Shown here: positions 42,480 through 54,302 of the stretch, piece after piece
Layout: every line of letters starts with the position of its first letter
How positions within the stretch are numbered: position 1 is the stretch's first letter
Source of the DNA: Athripsodes cinereus
Taxonomy: Eukaryota; Arthropoda; Insecta; Trichoptera; Leptoceridae
Length of the DNA stretch: 64,000 nt
Direction: 5' to 3'
Assembly (NCBI GenBank): GCA_947579605.1
Contig: OX388307.1
Coordinates: forward strand, 7,045,237-7,109,236
The notes under the pieces: model-generated
The model's database searches: none
What the model saw: only the letters and a program-made list of their open reading frames with translations
Told to the model about the DNA's origin: nothing
Made by a program: the position numbers and the translations under genes

Positions 42480-42900
42480 GTTTTTAGAATGTCCAATCAT
42501 AGATGGCCAAAAAGAGCACCGTTCTTTCGTTTATAGAGGTTCCGACGGCCCGAACGTCCCTCTTTTGAAATACACCGTTCCTATGACAACGACATCAGTG
42601 GGCCTAGTCAAAACACATTTTAGCGTTACGTTTTGTTTTCGTTCAAATGTAGACGACGTTGCGAGAACGTGTCAATTTTCGTAGCTACTTGTGTATTTTA
42701 GCAACGAAAATTGACGCGCTTTCGCAACTTTGTCTACGTTCAAACGAAAACGTAACGCTTAAATGTGTTTTGACTAGGCCAACATATCGATAGGAGTGTC
42801 GTGAAGAGGTGACTCTAAGGGTGCAGAGGCTATCTTAATGGAGGAGGTTAGTTTCCTCCCTATGCTTTTAGGAGCGTCGAAGGGCGAATGAATAAATTAA
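42480..42900 (+). repeat. Family S copy with nested PALR
   Basis: AATACACCGTTCCTATGACA and GTGTCGTGAAGAGGTG match 1560-1630; PALR sits between. It ends with GAATGAATAAATTAAAA. Confidence 0.5.
42599..42782. mobile_element. PALR palindromic MITE, copy 2
   Basis: TGGGCCTAGTCAAAACACAT and TTTTGACTAGGCCAA ends; the arms mirror each other through GACGACGTTGCGAGAACGTG. CAT or CAG triplets flank it. Confidence 0.85.
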
Positions 42901-42917
42901 AATTTAATATAATTTGA

Positions 42918-43142
42918 AAACTTGGTTAGGTGGTATAAATCACTTCATAGTGATAATCTCGCCACTGCATATCGTCCTAATATTTTGAACTTTGTATCGT
43001 TTTGTAAATTTTACATATTAAACTACCATAAAAGGCTTAGAAAAGACAACGTCACCTTATTTAGTAGTGCCCCGAACGGGATTTATACAGTTTTGTTAAC
43101 ACTGTTATATAATGATGATGTGCAAAAAGAATAAAAGAAATA
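42918..43142 (+). mobile_element. Family E LINE 3' end, longest copy
   Basis: GTATAAATCACTTCATAGTG, CGCCACTGCATATCGTCC and TTGTTAACACTGTTATATAA. About 90 bp in the middle (CCGAACGGGATTTATACAG) are absent from copies E at 24354 and 33143. Confidence 0.75.
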
Positions 43143-43254
43143 AATAGAATTCTAATCAAAATACCGCCATGGTTTACGAGTATGTCACCAATAAGAATAT
43201 TTATGATAAAGCAATAGTTGTTTCACCTTTTTGCTGGGAGTTTCGGGTGATGGA

Positions 43255-43325
43255 TACGATATACAGCGGCCTTGAGGTCATGTTATGAGTAAACGGCGCT
43301 TTACAAATTGTCCATATATGTATAT
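43255..43325 (+). repeat. Family T fragment
   Basis: AAACGGCGCTTTACAAATTG and TCC, followed by ATATATGTATATA. Confidence 0.5.
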
Positions 43326-43636
43326 ATAAAAAGGTACTCGTAAAACGATACCTAAAAAGATACCTGAGGCCCAATCAGGCACCATAATAACACATATATT
43401 TTTATTCACTTGATACCGAGTCCAATACAGAAAGTCAATGGTACTTAATTATGCAGATAGAAACACACCTTGGTGGTTTTTTTTTCAGAAATATACCGAC
43501 AAAGAAACATTGTTTTAGCGGTGTACCTATTCAATGGAATTGTGTTAAACCATAATACTTAATTATAATGTTAATTTTTCGGAAACATTCAAGAATATTA
43601 GAATCGTTAATATTAACATACTAGCATTGAACTCAT

Positions 43637-43850
43637 TCCGTGGAATCCCCGGCAAGTAAGAATAAGTCTCCCACTTTTTTATGAAAGCTTTCGAGTGTCC
43701 TGTAAAAATAAACTTAATAACTTCAATTTACCCATTTTGAATATTTTATTTTTTATTTGCACGAGGGAGACTATTTGGATGTTTAGTGATTAGTGGATGC
43801 AGATGGTCAGCTGGGTGCCACATTTGTAAGATTTTCCAAAATGGCATAGA
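43637..43850 (+). mobile_element. SINE-A copy
   Basis: CCGTGGAATCCCCGGCAAGT, TCGAGTGTCCTGTAAAAAT and GCAGATGGTCAGCTGGGTGC. The copy at 43882 is in the opposite direction. Confidence 0.75.
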
Positions 43851-43881
43851 TAGATGATAAAAATATTTCTAGATTTTATGT

Positions 43882-43980
43882 TCCATCATGTAATACCTAC
43901 ACATGTAAACTGTTCTCTGCGCCAACAAAAAACTAAGACTTTCATGATGGGTGGCATACCTTAACGGTGGATTAAATTAT
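43882..43980 (-). mobile_element. SINE-A fragment
   Basis: TGTTCTCTGCGCCAACAAAA and TTTCATGATGGGTGGCATAC. Confidence 0.65.
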
Positions 43981-44242
43981 TACCTATATACTATTGAGAG
44001 TATGTACTTTGGCGTTCTTTGGGTTTTTTCCGGGTGCTTTGGGGTGTAAGGTTGGCCTGGACCTGCGGCTGAGTCAAAGATTAACCAATTACGCCTGTCA
44101 TAGGGCGCATCTTTTTTTTATTTTGGTTTTATTGTTAAACATAATTATCTATTTGATGTACCTGTTGATGTACCTATGTCTGATTTGAATAAATAAATAA
44201 AATAAACAAATAAACTATTTCTATTTCAATATATGAGCACCA
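43981..44242. other. Spacer with short ORF
   Basis: A 64-residue frame (43994-44188) has a hydrophobic end but no family match; an (AATA)n run ends the stretch. Confidence 0.3.
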
Positions 44243-44285
44243 TCATCATGGCATTCTCCACAAGTAGAATATCCTGTAAATTTCT
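44243..44285 (-). mobile_element. SINE-A tail scrap
   Basis: CATGGCATTCTCCACAAGTA only. Confidence 0.45.
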
Positions 44286-44727
44286 ACTAAGTATAGGTTT
44301 TCCAATAGTATCCAATTAGAAAATATATTATATTGATGATCATAGTTGTATTTATTTTTATTTTCTTTCACTGTACACTGTTACAGGATATCATGGGGCA
44401 TCCAGATATGAAATGAGAGAGGAGTACAAATTATATTTACATAAATATAATTTGTACTTATTTGTAATGATTTGTTCCTGTACATAGTTGAATTTCATGG
44501 CATAATAATACATTTACATAAAATTGCAATCACTGGACAAGATGCACCCCCTCCACCCCATATATGACATTTGTGATATCTTGTTACGGTATACAGTGAA
44601 GGATAAAAATAAGTACAACTATGATCATCAATATTTATATTTTCTTAATGGGTACTACTGGATAACTTAGGTATACTAGAAATTGACCGAATGTCCAATA
44701 TATTATGTAGATAGAATAACTAACTGA
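44286..44727. other. No feature recognised
   Basis: AT-rich. A local inverted pair TACAAATTATATTTA/TAAATATAATTTGTA occurs at 44425-44458. Confidence 0.4.
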
Positions 44728-44830
44728 ATGTAACAATTGCGCATATCGTCCTCTCTGTGCAATTATATGAGTCATTCAGTATAGGTGATATACCTCATCA
44801 TTTTTGAATACAAAATGATAAATGTCTTAT
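44728..44830 (-). mobile_element. SINE-A fragment, diverged
   Basis: CGTCCTCTCTGTGCAATTAT and GATATACCTCATCA with AATGTCTTA keep the family order. Confidence 0.45.
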
Positions 44831-45000
44831 ATAACTTATATTTATGTTGTGACAATTATATAAATTATGATTATAATAAACTTTACATTATGAATTATTG
44901 TTTTCCCTTTCATCTAAGACTTATGATGTTATTTAAAATTGAGAGTAGGTATATTAGTAATATTTATTAGAAACAATAAACAATATATACAGACAATCAA

Positions 45001-45062
45001 TCATCATCATCATCATCGCCCTCAACGCTCCTCTCGGGAGCACAGGGCAGAAACCAGCCTCC
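45001..45062 (-). mobile_element. LINE 3' end with (GAT)n tail
   Basis: (ATC)n at 45001-45018 then GCCCTCAACGCTCCTCTCGG and GAGCACAGGGCAGAAACCAG. The bases before the tail can fold as a CTC..GAG hairpin. Confidence 0.5.
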
Positions 45063-45740
45063 TCCATTCGAAGTAAGTTAGTAAGTTACTCGTATGATAG
45101 TCTGGTAAAAATATAACCGAATTTGGTTCAGGTATTTATTGTATTTTAAAATATGAGATATGTGAGGTTCAAAAGACGATAGAAATAAAAATTCTTGAAA
45201 TTATGGATTAGGCTTTTGTTGCTCTGAGCAGCTCAATATGAATGGCTATATTATGAGTAGATATTTCATTCAAAACATACATTCATCATGGTATTGATGA
45301 ACGGTGACAGTGAATTACCTTAACACAATAATACGAATCATTAATCCTACATCACTTATACCATTATTCATTATTTTCATTCAATTGGAAAATATACCAA
45401 CAACAAAAAAAATGCAAATTTTGATTGACATTTAAAGTTAGGTACTGATGAAAGTCAAATTATTTAAAAGACAATGCACGTTTTTTTCAAATACCAAGGA
45501 TAAATCGCCACATGTGGATAGTTTAGAGGAATTCATAAATAATACGGATGTCTTAATGTAGGCAAAAAGGCATCCAAGGAGGCAGTTTTCCCTTACGTTC
45601 CCCCAAAATCGGAGAACCACTCACAAAAAATCTGGGGTCACTTTGGAATTGCACTGGCAAAAAGCTCTAATGGTCCCAATAAAATTTGCCTTCTTCCAAC
45701 ACCTCTTCGACTTGCCTTTTATAAGAGCAAGATCGAGGAT
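45063..45740. other. No gene supported
   Basis: AT-rich, then a G/C-richer patch at 45560-45720 that may be older LINE sequence; no coding frame could be followed. Confidence 0.35.
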
Positions 45741-46125
45741 GATTATTTTTCTTCTTTCTTCTTCTCAGCCAATTCCCATCCACTCCTGCAGGGTTACTCT
45801 TGACAAAACTAAACACGATCTTAATCTAGTCTTGATCTTGATCATACGACGCACGAAGTGACTATTGGCCAAAAATACACCCAAACCGATCGCGCGTTAG
45901 CGGTAGCGCGGTGTTTTTGACCATAGTCCCTTCGTGCGTCGTATGATCAAGATCAAGACTAGATTAAGATAGCGTTTAGTTTTGTCAAGAGTAACCCTGC
46001 AGGACGAAGGCCTTCTTTATTTACTTCCACACCATTCAATTCTGTGCCGTCTGCATCCTGTTGATCCTAGCGTATCGAGTGATATCACCCCTCCACCTCA
46101 TTGGAGGTCTTCCTATGCTATCCTA
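45741..46125 (-). pseudogene. LINE ORF2 C-terminal relic, split by PAL207
   Basis: Joined across the MITE, the minus strand gives GRPPMRWRGDITRYA, RMQTAQN and KAFVLQEWMGIG followed by Lys/Arg/Glu codons of a GAA-rich tail. This is the GRPP.RW.DDI...AQDR...W..EA...Q ending common in insect LINE ORF2 proteins. At least one stop lies between. Confidence 0.75.
45791..45997 (+). mobile_element. PAL207 palindromic MITE, copy 3
   Basis: 207 bp with GGGTTACTCTTGACAAAACT ends. TGCA is duplicated exactly (45787-45790, 45998-46001). Almost identical to the 31046 copy and in the same orientation. Confidence 0.95.
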
Positions 46126-46456
46126 TGTTAACTTACAAATATTTTTTTTTTTCATTTTTTACTACTGCTAGCTAACGTGGTTCCTGCGTATAATAAATAA
46201 TGTAAAATTTTCACAGAGCCAGCTCGCGATCATAAAAGTCCCGTGAAAATACTATACATAAATGTTCTATTTTTACTAATTTAACATGAACTTCCACCAA
46301 GGTTCCTCGGTTGACAATATTAGCAATAAAAATAATTGTATAAATCACCTGATATCCAATTGAGATGTACCATATAATCCGTTCAGAACTAGGACGAACA
46401 TCAGTTTAACAATCATCACATTACATCACAATATGCGTGCTTATCATGATCACTAT
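46126..46456. other. No feature recognised
   Basis: AT-rich spacer. Confidence 0.35.
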
Positions 46457-46727
46457 CACATCACAATGGCGTACCTAGGAAATTTGAAGGGGGGGGGTTA
46501 TTTTTTTTATAATTCCAACTTTTTTATTGTTGCTCTCATTATTTATTCTTCCTTATCATCCGTAGGCAATTGGATTATCACACAAATCGTCTGGCAATTA
46601 TAAATATTTTTTTACAAACTATACAATAATCGTACATCACTACGTAAAGAAATAAAGAAATTTAATTGAATCGAAGTTTTTCGAGTGTCAAAGGCCCAAA
46701 ATAACTTCTCGTCAATGCATGTAAAAA

Positions 46728-46925
46728 TCAAATTCAAATTCAAATATTTTTTATTTAAATAAAATTTACAAATTAATAATATTACATACACACCTTATTA
46801 CTATAAAAACACATTTATTACATATTTGACCCTCAAAATTGAGCAGTGCTCGTGCTTCGAGGGTTCAAACATATTTCATATAATTTACATAAAACAATAG
46901 CGCTTACCAAATAATAATAAAAACA
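46728..46925 (-). mobile_element. Family G LINE 3' end, (ATTTG)n tail
   Basis: AATCAAATTCAAATTCAAAT tail, then TTTATTTAAATAAAATTTAC and CTCAAAATTGAGCAGTGCTC with TCGAGGG. One copy only in this window. Confidence 0.6.
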
Positions 46926-47171
46926 AACACATCTACAACCAAATACAAATAAATCAAATGATAAATCAATAAATTGGTCAATGTCAAATAGGGTGAACAG
47001 TCCCATTTAGCATTTCGTCGATGTTATAATAAGGCTTTTCCAAAAATATACCTTTTAACTTCTCACCGATATTCTACATAATCGAATGCCTATTCCTATG
47101 CTAAGATATCATTCACAACTAGGGATTGGTTAAGAAAATACCTGACTCTTTTGTTATTTTCTTCCGGCATT

Positions 47172-47315
47172 TTTTTTATTTATTCATTCTATTATGTGCA
47201 TTGATCACAATATATTGAATTTAATAGAAAAATACATTCATTTTAAACACAGCAAATATAGAGAGCGAGTTCATCGCATAGCCGCTATCTCTTCCAACTA
47301 ACCCAAACAATTTCA
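47172..47315 (-). mobile_element. Family D LINE 3' end
   Basis: TTTATTTATTCATTCTATTA, CATTGATCACAATATATTGA and GAGAGCGAGTTCATCGCATA with CTTCCAACTAACCCAAAC. Confidence 0.7.
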
Positions 47316-47860
47316 ATTTAGCCCAGGAATTTGAAAAATATAGGTACAAACTCTTAATATTACGAAAATTTTAAAACATCGCTTTTCAAATATATATACG
47401 TACATATCTTTTTAGCCCTCCAATATTATATCAATCTTCATCGGATTGATATAATATTTCCAAGATGCAGTTTTATCCATTTTATGTTCACCATGAATTC
47501 TAAGGGGGGGATACAACTATATTCTACTATATTTTAATACTATTTATGCCTGCTTTTATACTATTTTCGAGATCATAAGGGCAAAGTCATAAGATCATAA
47601 GTGAGACTTCAATTATATTTTTTTATATGTAACAATACTTAAATTATGCCTTTTTAAAGACAAATATAATTGAAGATTTTCAGGCCCCTAATACCAGCTC
47701 TAACTGGGGACAAAATTTTGTAATTTTTAATATTTCAATTGTCATTTTAAGGATTTATATTTGATTTGTTGTCATGTACTATGTTGATGAATAAATTTTA
47801 TTATTAATATTATTAAAGTGGGGCTGCTGCCCTCTCCGTTAGGACACGCCATTGTCACAT

Positions 47861-48206
47861 TTTATAACAAACGATATTCATTATACATATCAAATCCTCA
47901 CGTCGATTAGAATATCAAAGACCATTATTATTACTTGTAGTATTAATAATAAAACACTATGTGAATTATTCAAAATAAACCATGTAAAAAGAACAGTAAT
48001 AATAATTTATATGCATGGTATGAAATAATCTATTCGCGTATTATGTAATTCTGTCAAGGATGAAGTTTAATACCAAGTAAATCAAGAACGTCAAATAAAA
48101 TATTACAATTATTACAGAATGCAATGCTCTGTAACGTGCTATTGCGGGCAAAACTCCCAGAGACAGAATAAGAAATAATGAGATTAGGAACATAATATGC
48201 AACACA
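47861..48206. other. No feature recognised
   Basis: AT-rich spacer. Confidence 0.35.
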
Positions 48207-48437
48207 GAGGACATCGTAAGATGGAGCAGGAAAAGGAGACGATTCTGGAGAGACCATGTAGATCGGATGGCTGAAAACAGAATCGTACATATATGTAGCT
48301 GCTAAGGAAACACCAGTCGGTTCACGTCCACGAGGATGACCACCAAAAAGATGGAAAGACAGCTGGTCTTCAGCATCATAAGAGGCATCAACTTCCGAAC
48401 TAACAGATCGATGATCTACATCACGAAGAAGAAGCAA
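48207..48437 (+). pseudogene. LINE ORF2 C-terminal relic, (GAA)n tail
   Basis: The plus strand encodes WSRKRRRFWRDHVDRMAENR, then after a frame change GSRPRG and PPKRWKDSW, ending in a (GAA)n-like CACGAAGAAGAAG. It matches the minus-strand copy at 56420-56648. The 127-residue frame on the opposite strand is only its shadow. Confidence 0.8.
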
Positions 48438-48589
48438 TGCTCTGTGCGGTGATGTCGAATAGAAAAACCTGGAATAAATGAGTCTTTATATATCTACGAG
48501 TAAATGTTGCACTGTGGTCATTCAGCTAGGTAAATAAATTGGTACCAATAATGCTGGTCATTAAAATCTTATATCTAAATTGAGTTATT
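48438..48589. other. Spacer
   Basis: No feature. Confidence 0.3.
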
Positions 48590-48852
48590 TACTATTTTAC
48601 TTCTTTTTCTTCTTTACGTGTCTTGTCGGGTCCGCCAACGTTGACGATCACCTGGAAGGTATCTTGTCTGTTCTGGACAGCACGAAACGGCTCCTCTACA
48701 CCTCTCATCCCGGCCCACTTTCGATTATTCTGAAGCCAGGAAAGTCTCTTCCTTCCAACTCCTCTAGGCCCTCAATCTTCACCTGTATGACCAGTTTTAG
48801 GGTGGCATATTTTTCTCCTCTCATTATGTGACCAAAATATGAGGTTTTACGG
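48590..48852 (-). pseudogene. RTE-like ORF2 C-terminal relic, copy 1 of 2
   Basis: The minus strand reads YFGHIMRGEKYATLKLVIQ, VKIEGLEELEGRDFPGFRII and ends in a tail of GAAGAAAAAG units. Stops and frameshifts follow. Confidence 0.75.
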
Positions 48853-48881
48853 GACTTGATTGTTGTGAACAACTATTTTAT

Positions 48882-49035
48882 TTCTTTTTCTTCTTCTTCG
48901 TGTGTCTTGCCGGGTCTCCCTAACGTTGACGACCATTTGAGAGAAAGCTTCCCTGTCCTGGCCGGCGCGAAACAGCTCCTTCAAGGTTCTGACACCGGTC
49001 CACTGTCGAATGTTTCGAAGCCAGGAGAGCTCTAG
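48882..49035 (-). pseudogene. RTE-like ORF2 C-terminal relic, copy 2 of 2
   Basis: SWLRNIRQWTGVRTLKELFR and AGQDREAFSQMVVNVRETRQ are the canonical RTE C-terminus, then RRRRKRNK from the GAA-rich tail. It is the same end as the previous copy, in the same direction, 30 bp away. Confidence 0.8.
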
Positions 49036-50461
49036 GGTTAATTTAGGGTTACTAAATTGATTTTGGGTAAACAATGTCGCATACCTACTCACCAATAATC
49101 TTATATGAAGAAGTTGTAACGTAACCTAAAAGATTTTTAAAAACTAAATTTGAATGATGGTTGAATTTGATATTTCAACATTATTTTGCGGTGACTTTAC
49201 GTTGTCACACTCTGAATTCAATAATACTATAAAAGTTGATATATTTATCGCAGAATTATTGATAAACATTTCTTCTTCTTCGGTGATCTCTGGACTGCTA
49301 GATATAAGACCACCCAATAATCCATATTTTATCTCTCTATATGGATATTACTGACTCTTGCAAACTTCTTGCCAATAATGAGGATATAAGGTAGTACCAT
49401 TGGCCAATCTTTTCAAAGGCGGTCTTAGTTTTCTTTTTTCACTCAACAATTACCAAAGCATACGTATCTGCTGGGTAAATTTCTCATACATAGATCTTTT
49501 GTAACATTTATGTATAAAAATTGATCAATTATGAAAGCTACTCCCGAAATCCATTTTTAATGTTAACTAGGGATTGAATTGACCCATAGTTATAATCTCT
49601 AAGCGTTTATTCACATTTTTTTTTATATTTATTATTTAACAGTGTTGTAAATTTTCAATAAAGATTTGCCTTGATTGGCCATATTATTAATTATTATTAT
49701 TACAAGTTTTCTGTTTTCCGTTGAATGCAAATCGTGACTGCATGTTTGAAGAATACCAGACGTGGCCCTGTCCGAAATAATGAGAGATCTTAGCGGAGGT
49801 TCTTTCCGATACTGAATTTTAATGGTTAGATTATTAATAAACCAAAGTTAAGCTAATAATAACACATTATCCTGACCTCTAAATATAACACCAAGTATCC
49901 TTGTGCGCCATCAAATGCGTGCTGATTTTTATGGTCGTTACCAGATATAAATTATCTTCGAAAAGATTTATTATCTACGCTAACTATCTGTTAATGATGT
50001 TTGTGCCGATTAAAAACCTTCATTTTTTTACATTTATGTGCTTAGATGTAATCCTTTTTTGCGCATCTAGAATTAAAAAAAAAAATTGCATCTCGATTTT
50101 AGAACAATAATATTGTGATTCTATAATAATAGGATCCATATGCCTTTGCAGAGAGCGTCGAATCACAGCATCATTCAATTATTGCAATTGAACACCGACA
50201 CAATTTTGTTATCATTCTTATCAATACAAAATTATGAACTTTTACTGAATATGCTTATAACTCAAGTATTCAAACCAATGGGACTGTTTCATGTTTAAAC
50301 CGCTTATTTGAAAATGTGTAGTCACTACACATGTTAGGAGCGCGCGTAAGTTTTTGATTTCCGTAAGGCAAAGGTTAAACATTAAATCTATTTTCTTTGG
50401 TATAAGTAAAAAAAAAATGGTATTTTTTCCATAATATAGGTATTTATTATTATTATATCTT
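49036..50461. other. No gene supported
   Basis: AT-rich. Short frames have no motif; no repeat shared with the rest of the window was seen. Confidence 0.45.
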
Positions 50462-50728
50462 AGTGGAACACTCAGCAAAAAAATGGTCTCCCGCTCTTTT
50501 CCATTAGTTTAGAGTGTCCTGTAAAAGGCAGGTGTTCGAAAAAAGAAATACGTTTTTTACATCGTTAATTTAGCGATGAGGTTCGCTACCTGTCCTGAAT
50601 ATCTTAATTTTATTGTTGGAATGGAAAAGGCATCATGTTATGTTTATTACATGCAGCTGGTCTGCTGGCTGCCCCACTTGTGGGATATGCCGTGATGGTA
50701 TAGTAGGTACCTATCTAGTAGTAGAAGT
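50462..50728 (+). mobile_element. SINE-A full-length copy
   Basis: Head GTGGAACACTCAGCAAAAAA, CCTGTAAAAGGCAGGTGTTC, tail CTGCCCCACTTGTGGGATAT and GCCGTGATGGTATAGTAGG. Confidence 0.9.
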
Positions 50729-51176
50729 AATATAATATCTTAAAATTATTTCACTTAGTTTTTCACCACGTGCATTGTGTATACCATTATTTATTAGCCT
50801 AGATTGTATTGTAATGTACAGTATTATATATTATGTTTTATAAACTGTATGTAACTGCATACAAATGTCTTCAAAGGATACACATTACTGACATTAGATA
50901 TTTATTAATAGTGCTCGAATCTTTGGTATCATGGACTGGTATAGCATAATAGATAATATGGATATTGTTTGATGGGAGTATTATCTATGCTTGTTACTCT
51001 TAGACTTGTATTGGATCCATAGACAAAATGACACTTTAATTATATGCAAAGTTGTTCAAAGGACCTTGATATTACTTCGAATCTTCAAACCAATGAATCA
51101 ATAAAGACGGCAGGAATAAAATATTGGTATCTGATGAGGATATTGGATGATTTGTTTCTTTGCTGCCGTTTAGTCT
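50729..51176. other. No feature recognised
   Basis: AT-rich spacer. Confidence 0.35.
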
Positions 51177-51340
51177 AAAACTACTGCTACTACTACTATA
51201 TCATCACGGTATATCATACAAGTGGGGTAGCCAGCAGGCCAGTTGCATGTTTTAAACATGCAAGATGTCTTCTTTGCGCCAAATAAAAATTATGCAATTC
51301 AGAATGGATGCCAAACCTCGTCTCTGAACTGACTGACTAC
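51177..51340 (-). mobile_element. SINE-A 3' part
   Basis: (TAC)n tail at 51181-51198, CATCACGGTATATCATACAA and GTGGGGTAGCCAGCAGGCCA. Head missing; next to a plus-strand copy. Confidence 0.8.
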
Positions 51341-51382
51341 AAGGAGCCATTTATGTAGTGTTGAATAATATATATTTATTTC

Positions 51383-51590
51383 ACAGAGACAAAGTTTCTC
51401 ACTCTTTTCTGTTCGTTTTTTAATATCCTGTATAAAAGGTAGATATTCTTAAAACATTACGTTTAAGACATTTGACATCTTCTTGACGTTTGCCACCAAT
51501 TCTAGATGTCGGAGAGAATGACTTGCATGTTTATTTCATACTTTGGTTTGCTGGTGACTCCAATTGTGGGAAATACCGTGATATGTATGA
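51383..51590 (+). mobile_element. SINE-A copy, diverged
   Basis: AAAGTTTCTCACTCTTTTCT, TGGTTTGCTGGTGACTCCAA and TTGTGGGAAATACCGTGATA. Confidence 0.7.
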
Positions 51591-52883
51591 ATATCTTTTG
51601 CCATTGTCATTTTGAATCAAACTAAAGTTCTCTCCTTTCTTTAGCATTCAATGGTTTTAACATTACAACATATAAGTAGGTACTGTTTGTTATAGCTAAT
51701 ATAGATGGATTCCTGTCAATTCATAGCTGAGGTAATGTTATGCATGTCAGTGGGGGAACAATATTTTTTATACTGGTCATGCTTTCCGATGAATATTTTT
51801 AGTCATTGATATTTGTTATTTAGTTATTAATTTTTTTTTTAACTTGCTGACACAACAGCTCCACAACCTTTTCGCCAACCTTTTTGCAAACATTACAAAC
51901 GTTTTTTTTTTCACTTGTGGCATAACATCCTACAAGGATGATTTGTGCCAAGTACAAACGTTACAATATTAAAAAAAAAAACACAAAAAAATCATGTGAT
52001 ATTACATTTTTTCATACGATAAATATTACTTGCCTCAAAGGTTGGTGGGAAATTCTTATTAATTTACTTTTTTTATCGCAACTTTCACAAGTTGATCTAT
52101 GATATAGCAAAAAAAAAATATCCATACTATTCATCTTTGTATGGGAATTTAAAACCAATTTTTTACGGCGTGGTTTTGCAAGAAATGATAATGTCACGTA
52201 TTATTCGATGTAATTTTTGTAATAAAAGGTAGAATTGCTATTGAAATCTTATTTTATCCATTAGAAAGGTTCAAAAAATTTAGCATTCGTGCATCCAATT
52301 CTCAAAACATATATGTAGATGTATTAAAAATACGTAAGTAGGTATATACTTTTTTGCATGTTTGGAAAGCACGCCATTGGCGTATGTTTCTCTGATAAGG
52401 TTGATTTGACAACTCACGCTATAGTCATTATTATTCCCACTTGATATTATAATTAGACGATTGAAATGTCGCTATAAACGGGATCTTTTAACAACCTAGT
52501 ATGTCTTTATTTCTACATTTCGAAGGGAAACTACAATATGTCGAATATAGCCCGAAGTGACATAATATATGAACGTAGAATTGTAGTCCTCGTTATATTA
52601 TTTTCGATGATACATTTACATGATATCTTTTTTTTTTATGGCGGCTCATCCCGTTGGATGTTATGGCCATATTTTCATCTTTCATATAAAACATCGATGA
52701 TATCTTGAATCGCTGAAAATTTCTTAACGACCATAACATAACAATGACGTCTTGTAATATAGAGAATATTATTACATGTATCGACCTCTAGTTCCATAAA
52801 CCAACTCAAAATTCTTATATTCCAAGAAATGTAAGTATAAGAGTATAAGTATATAAGTATAAGATGAAGTGTTATTACCTATT
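51591..52883. other. No gene supported
   Basis: AT-rich with homopolymer tracts. CAATATGTCGAATATAG...TTGTAGTCCTCGTTATATTA at 52550-52600 weakly resembles 12855-12910. Confidence 0.4.
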
Positions 52884-52891
52884 GTTTATAT

Positions 52892-53332
52892 CAGAGGTTC
52901 CCGAACTATATTATCTCATAGTCCACATCCAAAATTTTGATGGTTCCGGTGGACTCCCTGCAGCTACATTTCTAGCATATTCCCAAAATTCGACAAAAAC
53001 GTGAATATTATATCGAAATCAGTAGGCCTAGTCAAAACACATTTAAGCGTTACGTTTTCGTTCAAACGTGGACGACGACGTTGCAAGAACGCGTTAATTT
53101 TCGTAGCTAAAATACACAAGTAGCTACGTAAATTTACACGTTCTCGCAACGTCGTCCACGTTTGAACGAAAACGTTACGCTAAAATGTGTTTTGACTAGG
53201 CCCACAGGTAAGTTTTCGTGGACCCCCGCTTACGAATCGTGAATCCCCATTCTTTTGTCACGTCCACGTAGATCCCCGTCGAGTGATCCAGGTGGACCCC
53301 TGGAAGTCCACCTGGACCACTTTGAGAGTCTG
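52892..53332. mobile_element. hAT-like element with nested PALR
   Basis: Ends CAGAGGTTCCCGAACT and CTTTGAGAGTCTG. GTTTATAT (52884-52891) and GTTTATCA (53333-53340) form an imperfect 8-bp TSD. Internal GGTGGACTCC/GTCCACC pieces suggest a composite of direct and inverted motifs. Confidence 0.75.
53023..53204. mobile_element. PALR palindromic MITE, copy 3
   Basis: TAGGCCTAGTCAAAACACAT and its mirror; CAG on both flanks (53020-53022, 53205-53207), as for copy 1. Inserted inside the hAT-like element, so it is younger. Confidence 0.9.
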
Positions 53333-53526
53333 GTTTATCATTAGAATGGTTTATTTATGTAAAATTAGAAATATTTGTAATTCTATACCATACACAACTT
53401 TAATTCTATAAATGGAATAGCAAATAATAGAATAATTATAAGAGTATTTTGAAGTAATTGTCGTAAATTTAAAAAAAAAACTTTTTTTTAAAGTAATTGT
53501 CATGTTTTAAAATAAATAAAATGTTC

Positions 53527-53582
53527 AAGGTTACTTTCGACACAATCTAAATATGATCTTAATTTTGTCTTGATCTTAATCA
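53527..53582. mobile_element. PAL207 half-arm relic
   Basis: GGTTACTTTCGACACAATCT and TGATCTTAATTTTGTCTTGA match one arm only. Confidence 0.6.
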
Positions 53583-53975
53583 CAAAACCATGGGGGAGCC
53601 CTAAGTCCAAAGATGTATCCAAAATTGTTAACGAAGGAGAAACAGAAGACAAATCACTAGATAAAAATGTGACGTTGCCAGGCGGTAGATATGATAAACC
53701 TGCAGTGAAAAATGTGATTTGTTTTTTTTTCATCAATGACTTTCACTTCTCATAACGTGTAAAGTATTACGAATCTTGTTTTTTTTTTAAATTTCCTTAT
53801 TTTATTTCCGCCGTCTATCAATGAGACATATACATATTATGTAGGTACACAAGTTAAACTTCATTTATTTACTATTCCATACTTATTTATAAATCTATAA
53901 CTAATTACTCATTCACTATTCAACAGTATGATAATTACTTTAAAATTAATAAGTACCTGGAGTTGCTCTGGGAAA
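53583..53975. other. No feature recognised
   Basis: Two opposite-strand frames of 61 and 78 residues overlap here and have no motif. Confidence 0.35.
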
Positions 53976-54245
53976 ATATTTTTTATTTGTCTATTTTATA
54001 GAATTTAAAACATAACATGTCATAAAAATCTATCTAACTGGGCATGAGCCCGTACCAAGGCAGAACGAATCAGTTCTTAACTTTGTCTCAGTGCTTTAAC
54101 ATTCTTTACTTTACTTTGGCTGCCTCCCCCACTTCATTCCACTACACAATCATATGACAGAATACACACACTCACGCACCCACGCAAACATACCAACACA
54201 CTTACCCACATAAACATCCACACACACAAGCACATATACACCCAT
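53976..54245 (-). mobile_element. Family F LINE 3' end, long copy
   Basis: ACTGGGCATGAGCCCGTACC core, then CTTTACTTTGGCTGCCTCCC and a CA-rich stretch. On the minus strand the CA-rich part is a GTGT-rich region upstream of the core. Confidence 0.65.
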
Positions 54246-54302
54246 ATACATAAATGCCACAAATATTTTAGGTTATTATTATATTATGTAGGTGATCATA
54301 CT

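Larger units (their letters stand above)
46462..47855. mobile_element. Transib-like non-autonomous element, 5-bp TSD
   Basis: The left end CACAATGGCGTACCTAGGA and the right end TAGGACACGCCATTGT are inverted. CACAT is repeated at 46457-46461 and 47856-47860. CACAATGG-type ends and 5-bp TSDs are features of Transib, the group related to the RAG1 recombinase. No transposase remains; the interior holds LINE scraps G and D and G-rich runs near both ends. Confidence 0.6.

Noticed and set aside
48054..48437. 127-residue minus-strand protein
   Set aside because: It is the shadow of a LINE ORF2 relic that reads on the plus strand (FWRDHVDRMAENR).
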